Shown here: positions 41,417 to 51,698 of the stretch, piece after piece
How positions within the stretch are numbered: the stretch's first letter is position 1
Layout: every line of letters begins with the position of its first letter
Assembly (NCBI GenBank): GCA_907163375.1
Contig: CAJQUW010014747.1
Coordinates: 124,001-188,000, forward strand
Length of the DNA stretch: 64,000 nucleotides
Direction: 5' to 3'
Source: Prostheceraeus crozeri
Taxonomy: Eukaryota > Platyhelminthes > Polycladida > Euryleptidae
Translations under genes and position numbers: made by a program
The notes under the pieces: generated by a model
The model's database searches: none
Seen by the model: only the letters and a program-made list of their open reading frames with translations
What the model was told of the DNA's origin: nothing

Positions 41417-41656
41417 ATGGAAGCAAAATCTCCTGCTAGTACCATTCCCGACTTCATCATCCTCGACGAGTGGGATGAAGAGGATGAGAAGCAGTGTGAG
41501 AAGAAGGGGAAGATCAAGAAGATCATTTGGACGTATGAGGTGTGGACTCCAAATACCACCCGCATCCGAAAGGTGCCAGATGCACCACCACGACTTAGGC
41601 GGTATAGGGTATACGAGAACCTAACTGTCATACCTATTGACTATTCAAGCCAATAG
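41417..41656 (+). CDS. Small charged cargo protein, element C
   Basis: 79 residues: acidic N-terminal half (FIILDEWDEEDEKQ), then a basic half (KKGKIKKIIWTYEVW, PPRLRRYRVYENL). The TATA box position supports this start. No family recognised. The acidic/Trp motif LDEWDEEDE is similar in character to short transcription-activation or docking motifs. Confidence 0.5.
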   Translation: MEAKSPASTIPDFIILDEWDEEDEKQCEKKGKIKKIIWTYEVWTPNTTRIRKVPDAPPRLRRYRVYENLTVIPIDYSSQ

Positions 41657-41669
41657 TCAACTTGCCACC

Positions 41670-41809
41670 AAGAACGAACCAACGGTCCTGATAAGGACCA
41701 CCATGGGGCAAGACATGATAGAACCTCCACGCGGTTTGCCCTGGGCAGTCTTCGGACTGGCGAATACTATCATTAAGTTGAATCTGCTATCAGTCAACCT
41801 GAGCGTTGC
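41670..41809 (+). repeat. 140-bp module, copy 3
   Basis: As copies 1 and 2. A weaker TATA-like CTTATAAAC follows at 42016-42024. Confidence 0.8.
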
Positions 41810-42155
41810 AAATGAAGTTCGGTGTAATACTTCCTTTCGACGGGCGTTCCTGTAAAGGGCGGCGGTGAAACCCGTAGCTGTGTATACCGCAAGGGAGATT
41901 CGGCAATGGTCAATCTTGTTAAACCTCTCTGCGTCATGTTTGCAAGTGATTGCCTCTGTCTCAACGTAGTATGCATTCGCGCCAGGGCGACATTTAGCCA
42001 ACTGTCGAAGGTTGCCTTATAAACTTTCCATTGCATACGTTATGAGAACCATGAGTTCTACCTGTCTCTATCAATGAGACGAATTGATGAATGGAATGAA
42101 ATGGGAGGACACTCAACATACACACTTCACACGCAACATAACACACTTCTCTCTT

Positions 42156-42778
42156 CCGTAGTCTAACAAGCTCTTTACACATGGATCGCAGTCGATTGCT
42201 ATCCCTGTATCAGAAGTGTAAGCTATCTTAATTTTATTTGACACTATTTCATCTACCATCATCGCCCATATGAAATGTTATAAGATTTACAAGTTAGACA
42301 AAGCGTGCTACTATTTCCAAATGAAAAAGTATACATGGTTAAATCATCCACTTAAGCCCCATCCGTAGTCTAACAAGCTCTTTACACATGGATCGCAGTC
42401 GATTGCTATCCCTGTATCAGAAGTGTAAGCTATCTTAATTTTATTTAACACTATTTCATCTACCATCATCGCCCATATGAAATGTTATAAGATTTACAAC
42501 TTGAACTAAGTGTGCTACTATTTCCAAATGAAAAAGTATAAATGGTTAAATCATCCACTTAAGCCACATCCGTAGTCTAACAAGCTCTTTACACATGGAT
42601 CGCAGTCGATTGCTATCCCTGTATCAGAAGTGTAAGCTATCTTAATTTTATTTAACACTATTTCATCTACCATCATCGCCCATATGAAATGTTATAAGAT
42701 TTGCAAGTTAAACTAAGTGTGCTACTATTTCCAAATAAAAAGTATACATGGTTAAATCATCCACTGAAGCCCCATTCA
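42156..42778 (+). repeat. Tandem repeat, three units of 207 bp, each with an ATG mini-exon
   Basis: CCGTAGTCTAACAAGCTC opens units at 42156, 42363 and 42570. Each unit has ATGGATCGCAGTCGATTGC (ATG at 42181, 42388, 42595) and, 35 bases on, a splice-donor-like AGT|GTAAGC. The three peptides (MDRSRLLSLYQK) are identical. It may be a repeated 5' exon; units differ by a few bases elsewhere. Confidence 0.75.
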
Positions 42779-42864
42779 AGTAAGTCAGTATGACAGCAAA
42801 GATAATACGAAACAAAAATTTATTATGGCATGTATTTCAAAAGGTCTTCATCGTCAATATCGTC

Positions 42865-43278
42865 TCAGAGTCTGACTTCACACAGATCACAAAAACAGTT
42901 CACTTGCTTCAATCGTTCTTCTACCGCGAGCCTCACTTTGTCGATGTACTCCCACTCCGCCATAGTTCGTGGCTGGGAGTTAGGGGTGTACCATTCCCAT
43001 AATTGATGGAGGAATTTGGTGCTGGTGATCTCCATCACATCATCAGTATCGTACTGCAGATACTTCCACCTCACGCCTGTTAAGTCGGGACACTCCTTCT
43101 CACATACACTCTCCTCTTCGTCGTCCGCTGGTAATGACAACTTTCCAATGTTGTCGAGTCGGTATACTTTCTCCACCTTCCCCTTCGTTGGAGCGTTTGG
43201 TGCAACGAGCGCCTTTGGCGATGAGCATGGAGAAGAAAACTCCAATGTAGTGTTCGGTGTTGTCGGAGGGCTTGTCAT
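42865..43278 (-). CDS. Cargo protein with C-terminal Trp-rich domain, element C
   Basis: 137 residues. The N-terminal 60 residues are Pro/Ser/Thr/Lys-rich (MTSPPTTPNTTLEFSSP). The C-terminal part has SVCEKECPDL, VRWKYLQYDTDDV, FLHQLWEWYTPNS and CFCDLCEVRL, suggesting a small globular, possibly Cys-stabilised domain. It is transcribed divergently from the polymerase gene, with which it shares a TATATAT-containing region. No family recognised. Confidence 0.6.
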   Translation of the reverse strand: MTSPPTTPNTTLEFSSPCSSPKALVAPNAPTKGKVEKVYRLDNIGKLSLPADDEEESVCEKECPDLTGVRWKYLQYDTDDVMEITSTKFLHQLWEWYTPNSQPRTMAEWEYIDKVRLAVEERLKQVNCFCDLCEVRL

Positions 43279-43334
43279 GTTGACTGTGAATAATAACTTT
43301 GAAATGTTTTCTAATTCTTAAGTATAAACAAGCA

Positions 43335-43383
43335 ACCAATCAGAATGAACAGCCAATGAATGATGAATATGAACGTATATATG
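43335..43383. promoter_or_regulatory. Bidirectional promoter between cargo gene and polymerase, element C
   Basis: Two CCAAT boxes (43336-43340 and 43352-43356) precede a symmetrical TATATAT at 43376-43382. The string can serve the polymerase (ATG 43526) on + and the cargo gene (ATG 43278) on -. Confidence 0.55.
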
Positions 43384-43525
43384 CAAAGTGACATTCGTGT
43401 CATTTCACTCTGTCTTTGAGACGTGTAAGTGAACTGTTCTCTAGTAAATTCCAAATTTGAGACGTATTATTTGAGTGAAGTCTCTATCTTGTTGAAGAAT
43501 CAACCTTAAACATAATTTCCTTGAA

Positions 43526-46500
43526 ATGGTAAGTTGAAGATTTCCTCTCTCATCTCCCTCAAACGTGTGGCTAATAGCATCTTCTTCAATTTCAGGCATC
43601 TACTTCATCACCAAAGCCCTCCCTTCTCGAGGAAAGTTTAGAGCTGTTGAGTGAAGGTAGGTTGTAACAATACACTGAGACTTAAACAGAGATGATAGAA
43701 TGATTTCTCTTTCAGGTGATGTTAGTTCCAGCTCAGGACTCTCGCGACAAGGCAACGAGTGGGAATGTGCTGACTGCGGACATATTTTTACAAGGAAGCA
43801 CAGTCTCCTTCGACACATCAAACAACGTGTGTGTGTCAACGCGAAGCGGCATCAATCTCCGGAGGTGAAGTTGATTCTGACGATGACATCTCCTTTCCTT
43901 GTGATTTGTGCCCTCTTTCTTTTGATAGCCCTTTTCAGCGATCTTCGCACAGACTTCAACACACGCATGCAAATGATCACTACACCAACGGTACCTCTAC
44001 CATCTCCCTCATTAATGTTTCACACAATAATTTAGTACGCGACTACTGCATGGAGTCCAATACTCAAATAGTAGATTTTCCTGAGTGGCTCCTTCAAAAT
44101 TCAAACATTATTGAAGCGCTCTTCAACAATTTAGACAATTTTAGAATGAAGGCGCTCATCTACCTTAAACTAAAATATATTAAGATAGATTTTCAAACGG
44201 GTCCAGTGAGAATACAGTTTCATGTTCCTTCCTCTTCCGCAACCGAAGTTGTAGACTGCGAGTCTTGGCTAAATTTCCATATTCAATGTTTAAAATCGAA
44301 TGTAGATAAGTTCAATCAGCGCGACAGCGCTCTCATTTTTGATGGCGTGGACTCAGCCATGTTCACAATTTCCCTATTAGAAAGTCATGCAGCTCGAGGC
44401 ACATTTAAACTACCAAAAACGTTGTATAATAAGAAAGCTGTCATCAATGTCGATTGTAAATCGCAGTGTTTCAAATATGCCGTCCTATCCATTCTCCACT
44501 ATAATGATATCAACGCGCATCGAGATCGCACCTATAGCTATAGACGGTGGGAGGATGAACTAGACTTTGAAGGTTGTGATAGTGACAACATGAAAATCAA
44601 AGATGTAGAAACGTTCGAGAAACATAATCAGATTAAAGTTGTAGTTCACGTGTGGGAGAAGGGGTTGAAGGGTGCCCGCTATAATTCACGTTCAACTTGT
44701 TATGAACGTGTAGTCAATCTCTTATTAGTAAAACAAGATGATAGCGAGGAATGACCCTACTTTGGTATTCCCAAAATCTCTCCCTTGTATGCACACTTGG
44801 GACACTCTAAAAGTGGTGAACATTTTGTATGCGACCGCTGCATCCGCTCCTTTTGGAGTAAACATAAATTTCTAAGTCATTATGAATGGTGCAAGCGGGG
44901 TAAATTACAAATGGAACGCATGCCCAAAGACAAAATCTTTTCACATAGAGAGAATGGCGATGAACTAAGTCCTCTTCGTGTCATTTACGCAGACATAGAA
45001 TGCTATATCGATGATATCATCCACAAGCCAGCAGCCATATCCTGCTATGAAGTATGGCATGACCATTTCCAAAATAGAAAAAATAAAATGCACGTCTGGC
45101 AAGGTGAGGATTGTATTTACTAATTCCGACAATTCCTCGAACAGGCTGTAAAATTTCAACAAAATTATGATGGTGAACTCTATCGCAGACCATTGCATAT
45201 GACAGCAGATGATCAAGCAAAATTTGATAGTTGCAACGTTTGCCCCAAATGCAGTAAAACATTTGATGATGATAAGATTAAGAAAGTGCGCGACCATGAT
45301 CACATCACTGGTAAATTTAGAAACGCACTCTGTTCAAAATGCAATTTTTCACTTAGGATGAAACGGCGTACATTACCCGTCATTTTCCATAATTTCAAGG
45401 GCTACGACAGCCATATGATAATAAAAGGAGGTTTAGGTCAAATGAAAGAGTGGAAGTTTGATGCAATAGCACACACGAGAGAGAAAAGTTTATGGCCATG
45501 ACAGCAAAAGTGCCTGTCGATAAAACTAAAGAAAATAAGACGGTCTATTTTGATATAAAATTTTTAGATTCCTACCAATTTATGACTGCATCACTGGCCT
45601 CTCTCGTACAAAATCTAAAGTCTCTTCCACTAACACAAAATCTTAAGAAACAATATCCAAATCTAACCGATGAAGTCATCACACGGAAAGGAGTCTTTCC
45701 ATATGCATATTTTGATGCGATTAGTAAACTCGGCGAGACTTCTCTTCCACCCATAGATAAATTTAAAAATGATTTGACCGGCGCAGAATGTAAGACCGAA
45801 GATTATGGTCATGCACAAGATGCATGTATAAAATTTGACTGCCATACATTTGGAGAATATATGATTGCCTATATTAAGTTAGATGTTTTTTTGCTGGCTG
45901 ATGTATTTCAGGAGTTTCGACGAGTGGTATTACAAGAAGATAAGTTAGATCCCGTCCACTTTGTCAGTCTGCCAGCCATGTCCTTTAAATCAGCCTTTAA
46001 AATGACTGGTGAGACCATTCATCTCCTACAAGACCCCGAGATGTATAACATATTTGAGCGCGGAATACGCGGTTGTCTCACATTTGTAAATAAACATCAT
46101 ATAAAATCTGAAACAGTAGGTGATGATCATATCCACCTAAAGTACTATGACCAAAATAATTTATATGGCAGTTCACTGTCTAAACCACTACCTCATTCCG
46201 AGTTTAGTTGGTTAAAACAAGATGAGCTTGAGTATTACTCCAACCCTTCAAACATACTGAAGATTCCAGATGAAGGTGATTGGGGATATTATTTTGAAGT
46301 GGATTTGATTTATCCAAATAGCATTAAAAATAAAACTGCTGATTTCCCACTCGCACCTGAATCTGGTGAAGTGACTGAAGATATGTTTTCACCATTCATG
46401 TCACAATTTCATGATAACTTAAGAGAGTGTGGACAGCCAAGACATGAACCATGCCGCAAACTTTTACTCAGCCAATATGATAAGAAAAATTATCTCGTGC

Positions 46501-47498
46501 ACTTCTGCATACTAAAATTCTATTTAGAAATGGGCATGCTTCTAAAGTCAGTTCACCGCATCATCAAATTTAGACAGAAAGCCTTCCTCAAACCATATAT
46601 TGATAGTGACAGCCAGAAACGTGCACTAGCCCAAAATAATTTTGAAAAGGATTTTTATAAGTATAAGAATAATAGTCTATTTGGTAAGACGATGGAGGAT
46701 GTTAAAAAACGCATGAACTACAAACTAGTCATTGATGATCAAAAATATCACAAATTGACCTCATCACCTCTTTTCATTGATAGAGACATTATCGATGAGG
46801 ACCTTGTAGGTGTTAAAATGATAAAATCTGAAGTTGAGTTGTGCAAGCCCATCTATATTGGGCAAGCCGTTTTAGATTATTCCAAGCTTGAAATGTACCA
46901 ACTTTTTTATAAAATACTAAAACCATGTCCTCTCGCAAAAGAGGTTCGTTTGTTGGGTGGTGATACAGATAGCTTATTCTTAGGTATTACCACTCAAAAA
47001 GATTTAAATTTTAATGAAGTAGCTAAGTCATAAGGAAAATTTTGCGACACATCTAACTACAATCCCACTCATCCACTCTATTCCATACAGAATAAAGCCA
47101 AACTTGGTTGTTTTAAGGATGAAACAGCAGGAAAGGAAATAGATGAAATGATTCTCCTCCGTCCTAAAATGTATTCCATGAAATTAAAAGAATGTGCAGA
47201 TAGTATTAAGCGTGCTAAAGGTATATCAAAATCCATTGTTCACAAAATGAAACATCGCTCCTATAAGAAGGCCTATAAAAATAAAACTATAACGTTTGTC
47301 AATATGACAATCTTAAAATCTCAAGTTCATACTGTGAAAACGTACACGTTCAAGAAACGAGCGCTTTCAGCATGAGAGGATAAGAGGTGTTGGATAGGAC
47401 ATAACACATCTCTTCCACATGGACATCCTGACACAAACATACCTCCACCCAAAAGAATAAAACTCACGCTACCACATTCAGGAGACGTCTTAGCATAA
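43526..47498 (+). pseudogene. Polinton protein-primed DNA polymerase B, element C (fossil)
   Basis: Two short introns with good signals interrupt the front: 43529-43595 (GTAAGT...TTTCAG, directly after the ATG) and 43657-43716 (GTAGGT...TTTCAG). Parts follow in order: C2H2 finger CADCGHIFTRKH, second finger CDLCPLSF, the N-terminal domain, INVDCKSQCFKYAVLS, third finger CDRCIRSFWSKH, Exo I YADIECY near 44990, a zinc/HNH-like CPKCSKTF...RDHDHITGKFRNALC, Exo II FHNFKGYDSH, Exo III YIKLDVFLLADV, motif A YYDQNNLYGSSL, motif B KNNSLFGKTMED, motif C GGDTDSLFL. It ends shortly after SGDV. Broken, about four or five breaks. Confidence 0.92.
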
Positions 47499-47649
47499 TC
47501 AACTTTAACTCAGTATTTTGATGTTGCTTTTTGTAGATATACAAGGTTGTTTTATGTATCGCATTAGATCCTTTCTTCCTTGTGAATATATGCCTACAGT
47601 CAGCCCATTCCCCCTATATCTATGAAAAGACTTTTTCATACACATATTT

Positions 47650-49195
47650 TTATTTCAATAAACATATCACAATGACTTCATTTGTTTTCCGAAACACTAA
47701 AATTACGAGGGATTTAGCATCTTTGACATGGATGAACTCATGTAGACCATTTGTAATTTTGATAGAAATAGAGGGTATAGTTTGTTTGATAACAGGATGG
47801 TAGAAAATAGGTTGAAACATCTTCTCGACTATTCCATATAAAGCATCCTTATCATGAATGAAATCACGTAAAATGTGTTCTTTTTCCTCGCCAACAGAAA
47901 TAGGTAGAATCAAATCACTTTGAATGTAAAGGTGTTGTTCATGTTTATCAAGTGTCATTGATGTTTCTATACCAATCGTATGCGCAGCAGTAAACATATT
48001 TTGTAGCATTCAAAACCAAAGAGTTTTTTCAAATTTTTACTCAATTGACATTGAATGTCATCACCCAGTTTCAGAACAACGCGTTGATTTTCAATTGAAA
48101 ACGAAATGTGGTGTGTCTTTACATCATATTTACTTTTCATCACATTCTTCATCTTCTGCTGTATATAAGGATTTACTACATGAATGAAGCTTTCAACTGT
48201 ATGATATAGACGCGGCATTATATTGATAGCAACTTTATATTCTTCATAAGACTGGTAAATTTTCTTGATGCGATCACCATAGATGTCCACCCACCATTCA
48301 TCATTAACTGAATCAGCTTTATTGTGATGTTCATGAGAAGCATACACCACACCGCTTCCAATAATAGGTGTATAATGTCTTACAAAATGACGCAAGGTTG
48401 GAGAGAAATAAACTGTAAGTTTGTCATTATATTTCTGAATAACCAACTTATTTTTGTCCGCCATAATTTTCTCTCCATACTTCTTACCCACAGTCTCATT
48501 CCATCGTTTTACTAACTCAATAAGTGATAAAGGTTGAACACCACGCTTTTTCAAAATGATGCGTTCTTCACATTCTACAACATTTTCATCAAATATCTTA
48601 AATTTATAATGAAATTTGTTGATTCGATTTGAATAAACTTTTTTAACATTTGCAGTAGCAGTTGACGTTAGATGTAGTCCATGGCCAAAACCGAGATGTG
48701 GATAGAATTCATTATCCAACCTCAGTGTAAGACCTTTAGTAAAAGAATGAAAGCGAAGGAACTGTCTCCCACTCCAATGATAGATAGTAAACTCATAAAC
48801 TTTCTGATCCTTATTCTTCATGATGGAAGTATTACCACTATTGAACGCCTTAATAATTTTCTCATTCCCAAATGGACCATAATAATCTGATTTTATCTGA
48901 ATCCATTCATAGTTCCACTTTCCATCTGACGTTAAATTGTATGGGAACTGGAATGCATTATTCATCGTTATTCCATCATGGGTGCGAGGAGTCAATATCA
49001 TTTCTTCCAAATCATTCACATTCTGAATATTGCTATCATAGCAAATGCTGGAAACACCTACTTCCTATTCACCTTCTAGATGTAGTGAGCGATTTAATTC
49101 TACTCGAAAGTCTGATGGTTTATTTTTGGGAAATTTTTTCATAGAAGCATTACTGGGTGAGTAAATTAGAAACGAATCTCTATTTTCACTTTCCA
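47650..49195 (-). pseudogene. Polinton fibre/minor-capsid-like protein, second copy, element C (fossil)
   Basis: The front reads FPKNKPSDFRVELN..LHLEGE and then EVGVSSICYDS, the hallmark of a protein family common in animal Polintons (pattern F-P-N-x-S-x-F-x-V-x-L ... L-x-G-x-W-E-V-G). It is diverged from, but arranged like, the neighbouring gene 49236-50633, so the pair is a tandem duplication. It is presumed to be an outer virion protein; inference. Broken, about two breaks. Confidence 0.65.
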
Positions 49196-49235
49196 TACTA
49201 ATCACATTGGAAAAATATATTAGCATACTTTTGCA

Positions 49236-50633
49236 TTAACTCTTCATTCGGAAATGGAGTGTGATACTTGTTACAGCATCTTTATGAAAAGGAATCAACG
49301 CACCAGCATCGTCATAAATTGCAATATGAATTTGTGGGATGTAGTTTGATTTCAGCTTTGTATAATGCACTTTCTTGAAAGTATGCTCAGATAAAATACT
49401 GCAGCTTTTTGGCTGGTATGGTATCATTCCTAGCAATGGAGCTTCAACATCTCTCACACGTACATCTTCACCAATATTGGAATATATCTGAAAATAGTTA
49501 ATACGACGCGATAGTGACATGTCTGCGCTAGCTTTGGTTACAGTACCACTTTTAAAGATATTTTGATCAAAACCCAAAATGTCCATTAGAGTTTTATCCA
49601 TAATTAGTTCAATACCTTTTCCACTTATAGTGAGAGACAAAGCACCTTCTTTTTCAGAAAATGAAATATGTTGCTCATTAATCACTTCATTTAAATAATC
49701 TACAACCAATTTAACTGAAGTAATAATGCGAGGCATCAACACTCTTGTTTCATGTAAGATACCACCTAAAGGCTCTACACACTTTCTGTATAAAGATACG
49801 GACCATTCTGTATCAAATTGATTTGACCTTTCACATGGCAAATGTTGCATATCAAATTTTCCATGAACAGCTGCAGAACGATGTCGTAAGAACTGATGAA
49901 AATCTTTTGAACAAACTAATACTAGATCATCATCATTTAATTTACTTATTGCAATATGATTAGATGATTTGATATAAGTCAATGTTGCCACTTGTTTACC
50001 ATCAACTCGAAGGAGATAATTAAATTTCTTCAATAATGTTTCAGGAGTCATGTTTGTCTTTCTTGGCTTAATCACAATCTTCTTCACCAACGTCTTCTCA
50101 TTTTTTGGAATAAGATCTACATAATAAGCTTCCTCTCGATATATTAACTGTTTATGACCACTTGGGTGGTAATTAACGTTATAATTATCATAGCTTGTTA
50201 AGGCGCTAGCGAGGTAACCTAAATCATTTCTTAAACTTGGACTTAAACCAACAATCCAATCTTTCTCAACTACATGATGTACATAATTATGATCATCATT
50301 GTGCGGAGTAAATTGGACAATATGTTTACACGCTTTATTCAGGAAATCATATATAAACTTTTTACATGATAAGAGATCTTTCTTTGGCCACTGTGGAATG
50401 TATACTCGGCAGCCCTTTTCACATTGGTAAGCAGCTGTGCGTCTCATATTAATAGTCATCACCTCATGATCAAAAGTATAGACACAGTTGCTATGAACAA
50501 GTTGAGTGACGCCCACTTCCCACTTTCCATTTAGCTGTTGTATATGATCAATGGGAGTAGAAAAGAGTGCGGCTCGATTACTAGCAAATCTATTTGCGGC
50601 CGCATTGCTAAGCAAAATATGATAAAACGACAT
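49236..50633 (-). CDS. Polinton fibre/minor-capsid-like protein, first copy, element C
   Basis: 465 residues, open. N-terminal YHILLSNAAANRFASNRA and IQQLNGKWEVGVTQLVHS match the L-x-G-x-W-E-V-G signature of large Polinton virion-type proteins. C-terminal two-thirds are rich in beta strands (VHYTKLKSNYIPQIHIAIYD). Lies downstream of, and divergent to, the PC4-like genes. Confidence 0.65.
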   Translation of the reverse strand: MSFYHILLSNAAANRFASNRAALFSTPIDHIQQLNGKWEVGVTQLVHSNCVYTFDHEVMTINMRRTAAYQCEKGCRVYIPQWPKKDLLSCKKFIYDFLNKACKHIVQFTPHNDDHNYVHHVVEKDWIVGLSPSLRNDLGYLASALTSYDNYNVNYHPSGHKQLIYREEAYYVDLIPKNEKTLVKKIVIKPRKTNMTPETLLKKFNYLLRVDGKQVATLTYIKSSNHIAISKLNDDDLVLVCSKDFHQFLRHRSAAVHGKFDMQHLPCERSNQFDTEWSVSLYRKCVEPLGGILHETRVLMPRIITSVKLVVDYLNEVINEQHISFSEKEGALSLTISGKGIELIMDKTLMDILGFDQNIFKSGTVTKASADMSLSRRINYFQIYSNIGEDVRVRDVEAPLLGMIPYQPKSCSILSEHTFKKVHYTKLKSNYIPQIHIAIYDDAGALIPFHKDAVTSITLHFRMKS

Positions 50634-50656
50634 TTTTATATTGCTGATCTGCGGCT

Positions 50657-51025
50657 TTGCATAACATCATGAAGACTTGGATTTTGGACTCTCTACAATA
50701 TGTCAGAGTTGATCGTGATGGAAACGTACATTTCAAAAATTCTCATGGTCATACATCAAGAGGAATTACATTAACATGGCGACAATTTGTCAACCTCAAT
50801 GATATCATGAGGGATTTGGAATATTTTGAAACATTAAGATTCATCTCCTTGGGTGATCAAGTTTGGCTTCAGCGTTGCAACAATGAAATTCAAATCTGCC
50901 ATTCTCATACCGCAAACTGTTTCTCATTTCGCAAATACAATTGGGAGAAGTATAGAAGATACATACATCGCTCCATCATGACATTTATTCGTCGTGAGTT
51001 CATCGCCCTACTATGCAAATCTTAA
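50657..51025 (+). CDS. PC4-like protein, short paralogue, element C
   Basis: 122 residues. VHFKNSHGHTSRGITLTWRQ followed by FVNLNDIMRDLEYF resembles the PC4 core (strands, then G-(R/K)-G-I-S-L-(S/T), then a helix). Human PC4 binds single-stranded DNA and couples activators to TFIID/TFIIA. It then has SFRKYNWEKYRRYIHRSIMT, shared with the next gene. A tandem duplicate without the long tail. Name is by motif resemblance. Confidence 0.55.
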   Translation: MHNIMKTWILDSLQYVRVDRDGNVHFKNSHGHTSRGITLTWRQFVNLNDIMRDLEYFETLRFISLGDQVWLQRCNNEIQICHSHTANCFSFRKYNWEKYRRYIHRSIMTFIRREFIALLCKS

Positions 51026-51047
51026 TCAGACATGACTACCACGCACC

Positions 51048-51698
51048 ATGAGTTGGAAATTAGATTCCCTACAACGTATTGAAACGGATCATGATCGAAA
51101 CGTCTATTTCAAAGATTCAACTGGAAATGTGAGAAGAGAGTTTGCTTTATCTTATCGTCATTTTCAATCTCTACATCATATCATGAAGGATTTGAAATAC
51201 TTCTATATGAAAAGACATTCACGTATTAGAAATCGCATCTGGCTGCGCGTCAACAAACGGCGAATTCAACTCTATCATTCCCAACTCCATACTAACTTCA
51301 CATTTCATCAAGGTAGTTGGGAAAAGTATAAAAGGAAGGTACATCGCTCAATTTACTCATTTTTTCATCATGAAGCGCCATCGCTACACCATCGTCAACA
51401 TTCTCCGTCGCTTCAGACTCTACACCAAAATCGATCTCACAACTTTACACCAACACCTTCCAAACAGCAAGTATTACCCGGGCCGACCTCAAATGTTGGT
51501 GGTGAAGATGAACAATTCACGGAATCTTCAACTCTTCCCAAATGGGACTGTACAGATTCTCGGCGCCCTTTCTCATTCATCGGCGCAGTCAATGCGCTTA
51601 GAGCTACAGAGACTACTACGTCGGATATGGAAGAGGGAGAGGTGTGTGATGTCGAATCTGACTGTGGACAATATGGTGATCTCTACTCAATTGAGTGA
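51048..51698 (+). CDS. PC4-like protein with Ser/Arg/His-rich tail, element C
   Basis: 216 residues. N-terminal VYFKDSTGNVRREFALSYRH + FQSLHHIMKDLKYF matches the short paralogue and the PC4 pattern. Then GSWEKYKRKVHRSIYSFF, a Ser/His/Gln-rich linker, RRPFSFIGAVNALRA and an acidic end MEEGEVCDVESD. The tail region overlaps the TBP-like gene in another frame; the RRPFSF..AV..LR motif is kept in A and B in the same overlap, so both frames appear to be under constraint. Confidence 0.55.
   Translation: MSWKLDSLQRIETDHDRNVYFKDSTGNVRREFALSYRHFQSLHHIMKDLKYFYMKRHSRIRNRIWLRVNKRRIQLYHSQLHTNFTFHQGSWEKYKRKVHRSIYSFFHHEAPSLHHRQHSPSLQTLHQNRSHNFTPTPSKQQVLPGPTSNVGGEDEQFTESSTLPKWDCTDSRRPFSFIGAVNALRATETTTSDMEEGEVCDVESDCGQYGDLYSIE

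Noticed and set aside
40575-42001. Three - strand ORFs sharing SRFNLMIVFASxKTAQGKPR
   Set aside because: They are the antisense of the 140-bp modules. I could not decide strand for certain but the + strand has Kozak ATG and TATA context, so I did not call them genes.
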